NCBI GenBank assembly: GCA_964580675.1
Contig: CAZOLI010000112.1
Coordinates: 1-5,115 of the forward strand
DNA: 5,115 nucleotides
Direction: 5' to 3'
From: CAZOLI01 sp964580675
Lineage (GTDB): Bacteria; Planctomycetota; MHYJ01; CAYXQY01
Numbering within the stretch: position 1 is the first letter of the stretch; each line of letters begins with the position of its first letter. Below are positions 4,971 to 5,115 of the stretch, piece by piece. Under the pieces are notes generated by a model. That model saw only the letters and a program-made list of their open reading frames with translations, did no database searches and was not told the DNA's origin. Position numbers and translations under genes: made by a program.

Positions 4971-5115
4971 TCGGTGTCAGCTCATCCACGGTCCCCTGAA
5001 GTGAAATGACGTTTTTCCGTCACCGACGTTAATAAATAAAAGGGGATCCATATACCGGGCCCGTGAGAGTTCCCTCCCACGAACCCCGGAGGAAGGGAAA
5101 ACGTACCAATTGGAA
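4971..5115. other. Right-hand non-coding end, no gene seen
   Basis: No convincing reading frame occurs between the stop codon at 4790 and the right edge. Beyond repeat copy 2 I see a small hairpin TGACG/CGTCA (5007-5011, 5018-5022), an AT-rich TTAATAAATAAAA tract near 5029-5041 that could be part of a promoter for a gene to the right, and TTCCCT/AGGGAA arms (5070-5075, 5094-5099). None is strong enough for a functional name. Confidence 0.4.

Overview
The window carries four convincing protein genes in two divergent transcription units. It is not a mobile island, phage or defence locus. No rRNA, tRNA, CRISPR array, transposase or integrase is visible. The genes are moderately GC-rich and the intergenic spacers are AT-richer. 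None of the four starts has a well-placed Shine-Dalgarno sequence. Weak ribosome-binding sites, interspersed palindromic AACCCCGGG-type repeats and acidic cytoplasmic proteins would fit an environmental (perhaps marine or saline) member of the Bacteroidota/Rhodothermota/Chlorobi side of Bacteria. This assignment is an inference and is weak.

Layout, left to right. Positions 1-277 are non-coding and hold a palindromic repeat that runs off the left edge, plus a second hairpin. Three genes lie on the minus strand, read right to left. A PflX-type radical SAM protein (stop at 2623) is followed after a 279-base structured spacer by a class I-type lipase/alpha-beta hydrolase (1597-2343). After another 104 bases comes a secreted PDZ-containing S41 peptidase (278-1492). 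Positions 3610-3965 are a divergent regulatory region with a TATAAT box, several palindromes and a perfect tandem 10-bp repeat beside a TTGACA box. A GalU-like nucleotidyltransferase (3966-4790) lies on the plus strand and is followed by a probable intrinsic terminator. A second copy of the palindromic repeat and further non-coding sequence run to the right edge.

The genes do not assemble into an obvious pathway. The nucleotidyltransferase would make a nucleotide sugar for envelope or polysaccharide synthesis. The S41 peptidase would act outside the cytoplasmic membrane. The lipase and the radical SAM protein look cytoplasmic, with unknown substrates. The spacers between the minus-strand genes are long enough that a single operon is not assured.

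The items most worth a second look are non-coding. Two copies of one repeat family sit in the same orientation relative to the gene upstream of each. The spacer between the radical SAM and lipase genes holds a degenerate 7-base repeat and two adjacent hairpins. The divergent control region is the third. I found no clear evidence of a new multi-gene system.
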